22,802 nucleotides of DNA, from NCBI GenBank assembly GCA_008330645.1, contig VLTN01000129.1:1-22802 (forward strand), read 5' to 3'. Source of the stretch: Cafeteria roenbergensis (taxonomy: Eukaryota; Sar; Bigyra; Bicosoecida; Cafeteriaceae). This document shows, piece by piece, positions 7,514 to 15,517 of the stretch (its first letter is position 1; each line of letters begins with the position of its first letter). The position numbers and the translations under genes are program-made. Under the pieces are notes generated by a model, which saw nothing but the letters and a program-made list of their open reading frames with translations, ran no database searches and had not been told where the DNA came from.

Positions 7514-10500
7514 ATGGCCACCCCTGCTATGGATGACAATGCAATGGCGAGCGCGCTCTGGCAGTCGGCGAAGGCCGGGAACACCGCCGAGGCCAGCAGG
7601 CTGCTCGATGAGGGCACGCCGCTAGACTGGCAAAAACGCTGCAGACGTGAGCTCTGAGACTGTAGGCACGCTCCTCACTTGTTGCCGAGGAAATGGGGCC
7701 AGAAACAACGAGGCCGGTGTCTCTGTCCCGCCAATGGGGCTGCTGCACCGAGGATCGCGCGGCAAGATGTGCAGGCCTTCGACCGTGATGGCTATGGCGG
7801 CAGAGTCATTGCGTGCTGGTTGGCTCTGGGTGGCTTGCGGGAGGTGGCATCAGCGGCATTGTGTGGGGGTCATGGTTGTTGAGAGCACGTGGCCTCGCAG
7901 GATGGTGCTACGGCGCTTGCTGTGGCTGCGTCCGGTGGGCACAAGGACACGGTGGAGCTGCTGCTGGACCGGGGTGCCGACATGGAAGCCAAGGATGAGG
8001 TGAGTGCGGCGGCCGTGTGTTTACTGCGCGACGGGCCGCGCCGGGCGTCACGGGCGTTTGGGGGGGTGGCGATGGCGATCGCACGTCGGGGTGTCATGCT
8101 CCTGTCGCGGGCCGGCGTGCGAGGCGCTGGCGGAGGTGGGAACGTCGGGAGGGGAGCGATGGTACGACGCGGTGCGGTGACATGCGGGTCTGCGGCGTCG
8201 CAGGAAGGCGCTACGGTACTTGTTCGGGCGGCATTCGGTGGGCACAAGGACACAGTCGAACTGCTGCTGGACCGGGGTGCCGACATGGAGGCCAAGGCGC
8301 GCGTGAGTGCGGCGGGCGTATGTTGCACCGCGAAGGGCCGCGCCGGGCGTCACGGGCGGGCCGGAGGTGCGGCGATGGCGATGATGCGTCGGGGCGTCGT
8401 GCACCGGTCGCGGTCCGGCGTGTGAGGCGGCGCTGGCGGGGGGTGAGAACGTCGGTAGGGGAGCGATGGTGCGACGCGGTGCGGTGACATGCGGGCCCGC
8501 GGCGTCGCAGAATGGTGCTTCGGCCCTGATGGTGGCGGCATTCGGTGGCCACAAGGACACGGTGGAGCTGCTGCTGGACCGAGGCGCCGACCTGGAGGCC
8601 AAGGATGAGGTGAGTGCGGCGGCCGTGTGTTTGCTGCGCGACGGGCCGCGCCGGGCGTCACGGGCGGGCGGGGGGAAAAGGCATGGCGGTGACGCGTCGG
8701 GGCGTCTTGCTCCTGTCGCGGGCCGGCGTGTGAGGCGGTGCTGGCAGGGGGAGCATGTTGGGAGAGAGCAACGGTGCGACGCGGTGCGGTGACATGCGGG
8801 CCTGCGGCGTCGCAGAATGGTGCTACGACCCTGAAGGTGGCGGCATTCTGTGGCCACAAGGACACGGTGGAGCTGCCTGCTGGACCGAGGCGCCGACCTG
8901 GTGGCCAAGGATGAGGTGAGTGCGGCGGCCGAGTGTTGCATCGCGAAGGGCCGCGCGGGGCGTCACGGGCGGGCCGGAGGTGCGGCGATGGCGATGATGC
9001 GTCGGGGCGTCGTGCACCTGTCGCGGTCCGGCGTGCGAGGCGGTGCTGGCAGGGGGAGCATGTTGGGAGGAGAGCAACGGTGCGACGCGGTGCGGTGACA
9101 TGCGGGCCCTGCGGCGTCGCAGAATGGTGCTACGACCCTGATGGTGGCGGCATTCGGTGGCCACAAGGACACGGTGGAGCTGCTGCTGGACCGAGGCGCC
9201 GACCTGGAGGCCAAGGACCGCGTAGGGGCTTTGAACAGTGTCACACTGCGCGACGGCCAGCGGCGGGCGTCACGAACGGGCCGTGGACCGTGATGGCGTC
9301 GAGGCGTCGGGGCGCCGTGCTCATTCCGCGTGCCGGTGTGGGAGGCCATGCTGGAGGGGCTGTCCGGAAGGCAGCGACGGTACGTCGATGTGCGGTGTGG
9401 AACGAGCGCGCGTTGTCGCAGAATGGCGTTACTGCGCTTGTTGTGGCTGCATCGTTGGCCTGCAAGGACACGGTGGAGCTGCTGCTGGACCGAGGCGCCG
9501 ACCTGGAGGCCAAGGACCGCGTAGGGGCTTTGAACAGTGTCACACTGCGCGACGGCCAGCGGCGGGCGTCACGAACGGGCCGTGGACCGTGATGGCGTCG
9601 AGGCGTCGGGGCGCCGTGCTCATTCCGCGTGCCGGTGTGGAAGGCCATGCTGGAGGGCTGTCCGGAAGGCAGCGACGGTACGTCGATGTGCGGTGTGGAA
9701 CGAGCGTGCGTTGTCGCAGGAGGGCGCAACTGCGCTGGTTTGGGCTGCCCGACGAGGCCGTAAGGACACGGTGGAGCTGCTGCTGGACCGAGGCGCCGAC
9801 CTGGAGGCCAAGGACCGCGTAGGGGCTTTGAACAGTGTCACACTGCGCGACGGCCAGCGGCGGGCGTCACGAACGGGCCGTGGACCGTGATGGCGTCGAG
9901 GCGTCGGGGCGCCGTGCTCATTCCGCGTGCCGGTGTGGGAGGCCATGCTGGAGGGGCTGTCCGGAAGGCAGCGACGGTACGTCGATGTGCGGTGTGGTAC
10001 GAGCGTGCGTTGTCGCAGGAGGGCGCAACTGCGCTAGTTTGGGCTGCCCGGCGAGGCCGCAAGGACACGGTGGAGCTGCTGCTGGACCGAGGCGCCGACC
10101 TGGAGGCCAAGGGCCGCGTAGGGGCTTTGAACAGTGTCACACTGCGCGACGGCCAGCGGCGGGCGTCACGAACGGGCCGTGGACCGTGATGGCGTCGAGG
10201 CGTCGGGGCGCCGTGCTCATTCCGCGTGCCGGTGTGGAAGGCCAAGCTGGAGGGGCTGTGCGGAAGGCAGCGACGGTACATCGATGTGCGGTGTGGTACG
10301 AGCGTGCGTTGTCGCAGTATGACGCTACGGCGCTAGTTTGGGCTGCCCGGGGAGGCCGCAAGGACACGGTGGAGCTGCTGCTGGACCGAGGCGCCGACCT
10401 GGAGGCCAAGGACCGCGTAGGAGCTTTGAACAGTGTCACACTGCGCGACGGCCAGCGGCGGGCGTCACGAACGGGCCGTGGACCGTGATGGCGTCGAGGC

Positions 10501-11750
10501 GTCGGGGCGCCGTGCTCATTCCGCGTGCCGGTGTGGGAGGCCATGCTGGAGGGGCTGTCCGGAAGGCAGCGACGGTACGTCGATGTGCGGTGTGGAACGA
10601 GCGCGCGTTGTCGCAGGAGGGCGCAACTGCGCTAGTTGGGGTTGCATACGGTGGCCGCAAGGACACGGTGGAGCTGCTGCTGGACCGAGGCGCCGACCTG
10701 GAGGCCAAGGACCGCGTAGGAGCTTTGAACAGTGTCACACTGCGCGACGGCCAGCGGCGGGTGTCACGAACGGGCCGTGGACCGTGATGGCGTCGAGGCG
10801 TCGGGGCGCCGTGCTCATTCCGCGTGCCGGTGTGGAAGGCCAAGCTGGAGGGGCTGTGCGGAAGGCAGCGACGGTACATCGATGTGCGGTGTGGTACGAG
10901 CGTGCGTTGTCGCAGTATGACGCTACGGCGCTAGTTTGGGCTGCCCGGGGAGGCCGCAAGGACACGGTGGAGCTGCTGCTGGACCGAGGCGCCGACCTGG
11001 AGGCCAAGGACCGCGTAGGAGCTTTGAACAGTGTCACACTGCGCGACGGCCAGCGGCGGGCGTCACGAACGGGCCGTGGACCGTGATGGCGTCGAGGCGT
11101 CGGGGCGCCGTGCTCATTCCGCGTGCCGGTGTGGGAGGCCATGCTGGAGGGGCTGTCCGGAAGGCAGCGACGGTACGTCGATGTGCGGTGTGGAACGAGC
11201 GTGCGTTGTCGCAGGAGGGCGCAACTGCGCTGGTTTGGGGTGGACACGGTGGAGCTGCTGCCGCAAGGATGCCAAGGACCGCGTGCTTTGAGTGTCACAC
11301 TGCGTGCGTGGACCGTGATGGCGTCGAGGCGTCGGGGCGCCGTGCTCATTCCGCGTGCCGCCATGCTGGAGGGGCTGTGTACATCCAAGTACGACGCGTA
11401 TGACGCTACGGCGCTGGGCTTGACACGGTGGAGCTGGACCGAGGCGCCGACCTCGTAGGAGCACAGTGTGCGCGACGGCCAGCGGCGGGCGTCACGAACG
11501 GGCCGTGGACCGTGATGGCGTCGAGGCGTCGGGGCGCCGTGCTCATTCCGCGTGCCGGTGTGGAGGCCATGCTGGAGGGGCTGTCCGGAAGGCAGCGACG
11601 GTACGTCGATGTGCGGTGTGGTACGAGCGTGCGTTGTCGCAGGAGGGCGCAACTGCGCTGGTTGGGGCTGCATCCCGTGGCCACAAGGACACGGTGGAGC
11701 TGCTGCTGGACCGAGGCGCCGACCTGGAGGCCAAGAACCGGGTGAGCTGA
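7514..11750 (+). CDS. ankyrin-repeat protein encoded by tandem one-repeat exons
   Basis: Exon 1 (7514-7646) starts at an ATG in good context and reads MATPAMDDNAMASALWQSAK, then AEASRLLDEGTPLDW, with a GTGAGC donor at 7647. Twelve repeat exons follow: 7901-7999, 8204-8302, 8511-8609, 8816-8915, 9123-9221, 9422-9520, 9720-9818, 10019-10117, 10318-10416, 10617-10715, 10916-11014 and, after two degenerate units, 11643-11741. Each is 99 nt except 8816-8915 (100 nt, extra C at 8876-8877), phase 0 at both ends, and encodes one 33-residue ankyrin repeat (EGATALVWAARGGRKDTVEL, then LLDRGADLEAKDR). Acceptors are TCGCAG. Exon 1 ends one base out of phase because of an A5 run at 7632-7636. After 11741 a GTGAGC donor is followed at once in frame by TGA (11748-11750); any further exon is not identified. 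The product is probably a protein-binding scaffold of about 440 residues with no visible other domain. Confidence 0.8.
7901..11741 (+). repeat. tandem exon-intron array of the ankyrin gene (about 299-bp unit)
   Basis: Each unit is a 99-nt ankyrin exon plus an intron. Proximal introns (8000-8203, 8303-8510, 8610-8815, 8916-9122) are 204-208 nt and start GTGAGTGCGG. Distal introns from 9222 are 199-200 nt and start GTAGGGGC or GTAGGAGC, with donor starts at 9222, 9521, 9819, 10118, 10417, 10716 and 11015 (298-299 bp apart). Introns match between copies as well as exons do, which indicates recent tandem duplication or conversion of whole units. Confidence 0.95.
11215..11475 (+). pseudogene. two scrambled, shortened ankyrin units inside the array
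   Basis: The exon beginning at 11215 starts normally (GAGGGCGCAACTGCGCTGGT) but then loses and reorders short blocks. GGACACGGTGGAGCTGCTG precedes CCGCAAGGA, and the following intron lacks several short segments. The next exon, after GTATGACGCTACGGCGCT, is reduced to ACACGGTGGAGCTGGACC plus CGAGGCGCCGACCT. Neither copy encodes an intact 33-residue repeat or keeps phase. A perfect unit resumes by about 11480. This is either decayed copies or a consensus artefact of repeat assembly. Confidence 0.75.
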
Positions 11751-12053
11751 GCGAGGCTGCTGTTTCGGCATGCGTGGCATTGGGGTCAGGAAGGCTCAAG
11801 CTTTCGCACCAGGAATGGGGATGGTGGCCAAGACCTTTGTTCGTTAAGACCGGTTCGCTGTGCGTCCTGCTCACTTCGACAACGCTTGTCATTTTGGTGT
11901 CACCTTGAACCGGTTGGGGCTCTCCACTTCGCAGGCTGGCAAAGTCGCACTTGGCATGCACGGAGCCAAAATGTGTGCCAGTGTGCTGCAGGGTGCAGAG
12001 CAGATCCAGCGATGGCACCGCCGCCGCATCTTGGCAATGTGGGCGCACTCTGT
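11751..12053. other. 3' flank of the ankyrin gene
   Basis: A less GC-rich stretch between the last ankyrin exon and the right inverted-repeat arm. It has candidate acceptors (GGGTCAG at about 11785-11791, CACCAG at about 11808-11813), but no ankyrin or other domain is visible. It may hold a 3' UTR or a short terminal exon. Confidence 0.4.
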
Positions 12054-12416
12054 CTGCTGAGCTGAATGGACGTTGAGAGGCTGTTTGCGGGTGAATGACG
12101 GATGCTGACCTAAATGGCTCAAGCTCGGCGCGGCGGGGACCACACGGGGTCGCCAGAGGGACGGGAGGGAGGGGTCACGCGATCGAATCGAGCACACACA
12201 CACCACTCGGGGCGCGTGCGTGCGGCGGGTACGGGTACGGCCGGTGAGCCCCACGCGGGCTCGAACCGGTGTGCTCACCCAGAGGGCGAGCTTGTGAGCG
12301 GGTCGGATGGCCCGCGGCTGCCGTGGGGCAGAGCGGGCCCGGGGATGCATCGGTGTCTGAGGGAGGCGGCCGGTCAGCTCGAAGGGACAACAGCACAAGA
12401 TTTACACCACAAACAT
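12054..12416 (-). repeat. right arm of long inverted repeat
   Basis: Reverse complement of the segment at 7053-7435, about 90% identical by eye, with small indels. If it kept promoter activity it would fire leftward, antisense through the ankyrin array. No ankyrin exon follows it on the minus strand. Comparing the outer flanks (left ...CCGACGCA, right GCCGGCCG...) shows no target-site duplication. Confidence 0.9.
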
Positions 12417-12829
12417 GCCGGCCGTCGGCCGCACAACTTGGACTGATATTTCCGCGCAACGCCTCGAGCGCAGCGTGAGAGATCGCAGTCGCGCGCCCCG
12501 AAGCGGCCCGGGTGGGTCGGGGCTGGGCTCGGCCGCCGAGCGCACGTGGGCTCGCGAACCGGGTGCATGGGCCGCTCGACGCTGCCCGGCCGGGCGGGCG
12601 TGGCGTGGCGTGTGCGCAACCCGCGAAGCGCGGGCGATTTGGGCCGATCCGGCGAATGCGCAAGGCTGCGGCTTTGCTGGCTCGACCATGGCACGCGCAG
12701 CGAGGTCGGCGAGCGCGATCGCAATGGCACAGACCCAACGCATGCGCAGCGCCGCTGCCATCGTCGCCATGCTGCCGAAGCAGCAGCCCGCAAGCCGCAT
12801 GGCCACCGCTGCGGGTCGCGCGTGGCCGG
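12417..12829. other. intergenic region without a recognised gene
   Basis: GC-rich spacer between the right inverted-repeat arm and the stop of the Ser/Thr/Pro-stalk segment. It has open frames on both strands and no identifiable domain. Confidence 0.4.
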
Positions 12830-13303
12830 TCACACTGGGTTCCCGCTCGCGGGCGACTGCACACCAATGCTGCTCAGCCCGCTCGCGCCGCCGACGGCGG
12901 ATGCATCGCTGTTACCGGTCTGCTGGACGGTGGCCGCGCCTGTTTGGGTCGGTCCGACAGCGCTGGGCGCGCTCCTGCCAGCCCAGTGGGCCAGCCCCAC
13001 CTGCTTCATGGCCCAGGCCGCCCCGCCGAGGAGGAGGGCCGCCCCCACCACGGCTCCGATGACGACGAAGGCCGACACGCCACCGTCATCGGCGGGCTGG
13101 GCTTCATCGTCGCCGGTGCCGATGCTGCCGGTCGCGGCGCCCGATGCGGTGGGCGAAGTGGTGGGGCTGGCGGTGGAGGTCGGGGAGGCTGTGACCGTTG
13201 GGGAGGTGGTGATCGAAGGCGAGGGCGTGGACGTCGGCGAGGCCGTGGATGTCGGCGATGCTGTGGATGTGTACCCGCTGGCGCCACGCGCATGAGCTCC
13301 CAT
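12830..13303 (-). CDS. Ser/Thr/Pro-rich stalk, transmembrane helix and short tail (probable membrane anchor)
   Basis: From the first in-frame ATG (13303) the frame reads MGAHARGASGYTSTASPT. A stalk of TSTASP/TSTPSP-like repeats follows, typical of O-glycosylated linkers, then an acidic patch, one hydrophobic helix (VSAFVVIGAVVGAALLLG), the basic residue K of AWAMKQVG, and a Ser/Gly/Ala-rich tail ending SPASGNPV at TGA 12830-12832. The frame is open upstream to at least 13363 but has no signal peptide of its own. The glycoside-hydrolase-like gene on the same strand stops at 13398, less than 100 bp upstream. The simplest reading is that this is a 3' exon giving that enzyme a type-I membrane anchor, joined by a small intron or across a one-base sequence error. 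It could instead be a separate short gene. Confidence 0.6.
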   Translation of the reverse strand: MGAHARGASGYTSTASPTSTASPTSTPSPSITTSPTVTASPTSTASPTTSPTASGAATGSIGTGDDEAQPADDGGVSAFVVIGAVVGAALLLGGAAWAMKQVGLAHWAGRSAPSAVGPTQTGAATVQQTGNSDASAVGGASGLSSIGVQSPASGNPV

Positions 13304-13397
13304 GAGCGGATGCGTGTTCGCGAGGGGCGGGAGAGGAGGCAAGCCTGCTGCGACGTGCCCCACGACCCGACGCTGCGCCGTCCGCTCAGTCTTGCAG

Positions 13398-15152
13398 TCA
13401 GCACGTCACGAAGTCACGGAGACCCTCCGTTCGCGGCACCGCGGCCGTCGGCAGAGCGATGGGCAAGTCGGAGCCCGGGACGGTCGTCCCGAAGACCCGC
13501 TGCATCTCCCGCTCCGTGACCGCGCGGAAGCGGTCGAGCTTGGTGGCGCCGCCCGTGTCCGGCAACGCGGCCAGCGCCTCGCCCGTGAGGTCCCCGACGC
13601 CACCCAGGAAGCCCAGCACCGTGGAGGACTTGCTGTCCCACGTGGCCACGGGAGCGATCTCTGTGCCGTTCACGTTGCAGGCTGCAGTGGACCCCAGCGG
13701 CCCTTGCATGGCCGTCGCGGCCAGAGTGTGGACGTACCACACCGCGGCCTCCCTAGGCGCCACGAGGGCCATGGCCATTGCCCCGTAGGGCGTGACCACG
13801 TCGCGGCGCTGGATGGGCTGCGAGGCCAGTGCGGCAATGCCCGCGGCGCTAATGTACCCGGGAATCACGGGCGGAAGCAGGTCGGAGGGCGGCACCGCAG
13901 CGACGTCCGTGACGCTTGCAAACAGGCCGGGGACGCGGCGCGCCGCCGAGTCGGCGGCCCTGGCCACCTCGCACGCACGCAAAACCTTGGCCGACGTTGG
14001 AACCAGCGAGGCGTCGGTGTACGGCAGGTAGAGCCCCTTCATCTGCTCGTGGGCCGAAAACCAAAAGCCGCGCTGCACCGAGACGGTGTCCGGGGCAGCA
14101 GCGCCCTGGGCGGCCAGCTGGCTCGGCATGCGGTAGGGCACGGCCGCCAGCTGGGGGCGCTTGGCCAGCCACAGGTCCTCGCGCTCCGCTGCGTCCAGGC
14201 CGGTCAGCAGGTCCAGCACCCAGGTGAAGAGCTCGCCCTCGTACGGGTCGTCCAGCCGCCCCGAGCCCGAGACGGGGGACTGTCCGGGCGGCAGGCTCAC
14301 GTTGGCGATGGTCGTGACGGCAAATACTGCGCCGCGGGACTCGGCGCCGCCCCAGAAGAGCGTGCGCGCGGTGGCTGCCATCGCTGACCACACCGCCTCG
14401 AGCCGCGCCGCCAGCGACTCTGCCTCTGTTGCCGCCGATTCAAAGCCAGGCGCCTCGGAAGCAGCGCCCGCGAGGCGCCTTGCTGCCTGGCCGGCGGCCA
14501 CGACACCCCAGAACAGCTCTCCGTTGTCCAGGGCGGGGACGCGGTTTTCCCACCCCTGCAGCAGCCCCATGGAGCCGCTGTTGTTGGCCGGCACGCTGAA
14601 CCAAGGCAGGTACCCACCGAACCCGGGGAAGCTGGAGTTGAAGCGAGCGAACGAGTCCAGCTTCGCGCCAAGCGTGGCCACCCAGTACCCGGCGGCCTGG
14701 GCGGTCCGGCGCCTGCTTCCGCTCGACGGCCACCCGCACAGGGCCCGCAGCAGTTCCTTCGCGCCAGTTGCAGCCCCGGGGTCTGACGCCGCCGAGGCTC
14801 GTGGCCTTCCGCCCAGCGCCTCGGCGGCGTCAGCAATGCACCGCGCCGCCAAGGCTAGGTGGAAGCCCTCCTTGGAGGCCGCGGAAAAGTCGTGGAGCTG
14901 CGCTGCGGTTCCTGTGGTGTAGTTGAGCACGGCACCATCGCGGGTGACGCCGAGCCCGGACGACACGCCGACCCCACGAACGAAGGGCGCCTCGAACTCT
15001 CCAACCAAGCCGAACACGCGGCCAAGCTCTGGGCTTCCGGGGTCGAGCAGCGCGCTGGCGTTCACGGCCGGTGCCCACCTGCAAGTGCTCCAGGCTGCCG
15101 TGGCCGACGCAGCGGCGCAGGCGAGCCCAGCCAGCGCGTGCTTCAAGCCCAT
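13398..15152 (-). CDS. secreted (alpha/alpha)6-barrel glycoside-hydrolase-like protein
   Basis: An uninterrupted 584-residue frame with ATG at 15152 and TGA at 13398-13400. Residues 1-20 form a signal peptide (MGLKHALAGLACAAASATAA). The body carries KEGFHLALAARC (94-105), GYWVATLGAKLDSFARFNSS (155-174), FPGFGGYLPWFSVP (175-188), WENRVPALDNGELFWGVVAA (201-220), later DDPYEGELFTWVLDLLTG, RGFWFSAHEQMKGLYLPY, DVVTPYGAMAMALVAPREAA and ATWDSKSSTVLGFLGG. The pattern of a Trp/Asp/Glu-rich core, then a GELF motif, then VxPYxxxxAL resembles the glycoamylase-like and beta-1,2-glucanase families (GH144/GH162 type). I have not identified catalytic acids by homology. It is one of the few genes here without frame breaks or introns. 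The segment at 12830-13303 may be its stalk and membrane anchor. The CDS call is strong; the family and substrate are tentative. Confidence 0.75.
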   Translation of the reverse strand: MGLKHALAGLACAAASATAAWSTCRWAPAVNASALLDPGSPELGRVFGLVGEFEAPFVRGVGVSSGLGVTRDGAVLNYTTGTAAQLHDFSAASKEGFHLALAARCIADAAEALGGRPRASAASDPGAATGAKELLRALCGWPSSGSRRRTAQAAGYWVATLGAKLDSFARFNSSFPGFGGYLPWFSVPANNSGSMGLLQGWENRVPALDNGELFWGVVAAGQAARRLAGAASEAPGFESAATEAESLAARLEAVWSAMAATARTLFWGGAESRGAVFAVTTIANVSLPPGQSPVSGSGRLDDPYEGELFTWVLDLLTGLDAAEREDLWLAKRPQLAAVPYRMPSQLAAQGAAAPDTVSVQRGFWFSAHEQMKGLYLPYTDASLVPTSAKVLRACEVARAADSAARRVPGLFASVTDVAAVPPSDLLPPVIPGYISAAGIAALASQPIQRRDVVTPYGAMAMALVAPREAAVWYVHTLAATAMQGPLGSTAACNVNGTEIAPVATWDSKSSTVLGFLGGVGDLTGEALAALPDTGGATKLDRFRAVTEREMQRVFGTTVPGSDLPIALPTAAVPRTEGLRDFVTC

Positions 15153-15517
15153 ACCGGGGCACGCCTGGGCCCTGCCGCCAGTCCGAGTGGCGCGCGCGTG
15201 CGTGTGCTCTGGCGACGCGCAAGCTTGGCTCGCCCTGAGGCAGCGATGCATGCGGCGTTGCGACGGCCGGGCTCTGCAGGCCACACTCACGGCCGTCTGC
15301 CCCGAAAAAGGGAACGCAACCAGCTACCCAGCACGTGGGCGTGCGTATGTCCGGGTGTGCCGCCCGCCTGGGGGCTGGGCGGAGCGGCAAACGCGCCTTG
15401 ACGGCGCTTTCCTAGCGCTGCCCGTGCCACGGCCTGTGGTCGGGCCTCGCATGGCCAGGCGGCGGCCCGCGCACCCCTGGCGGCGGCGGGCGCTGCCCGT
15501 AGCCCCTGTGCCCCTGC
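15153..15517. other. intergenic, upstream of the glycoside-hydrolase-like gene
   Basis: It should contain the promoter of the minus-strand hydrolase-like gene and the 3' UTR of the next gene. No AT-rich core element or coding exon is evident. Confidence 0.4.

Noticed and set aside
7647-7900. Ankyrin gene ending at the TGA just after exon 1
   Set aside because: A GTGAGC donor precedes that stop and a TCGCAG acceptor leads to a perfect 33-codon repeat exon, so this is an intron.
7901-11741. CRISPR-like array
   Set aside because: The unit is about 299 bp with a coding exon and splice sites, in eukaryotic DNA; there are no short repeats with unique spacers.
10735-12048. Long minus-strand open frame (437 codons) through the ankyrin array
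   Set aside because: It begins without an ATG, mirrors the exon-intron repeat of the plus strand and has no domain. It stays open because the GC-rich unit lacks stops in that frame.
7053-12416. DNA transposon with long terminal inverted repeats
   Set aside because: There is no transposase, no matching target-site duplication at the outer edges, and the arm sits where the ankyrin 5' region should be. Kept only as an inverted duplication.
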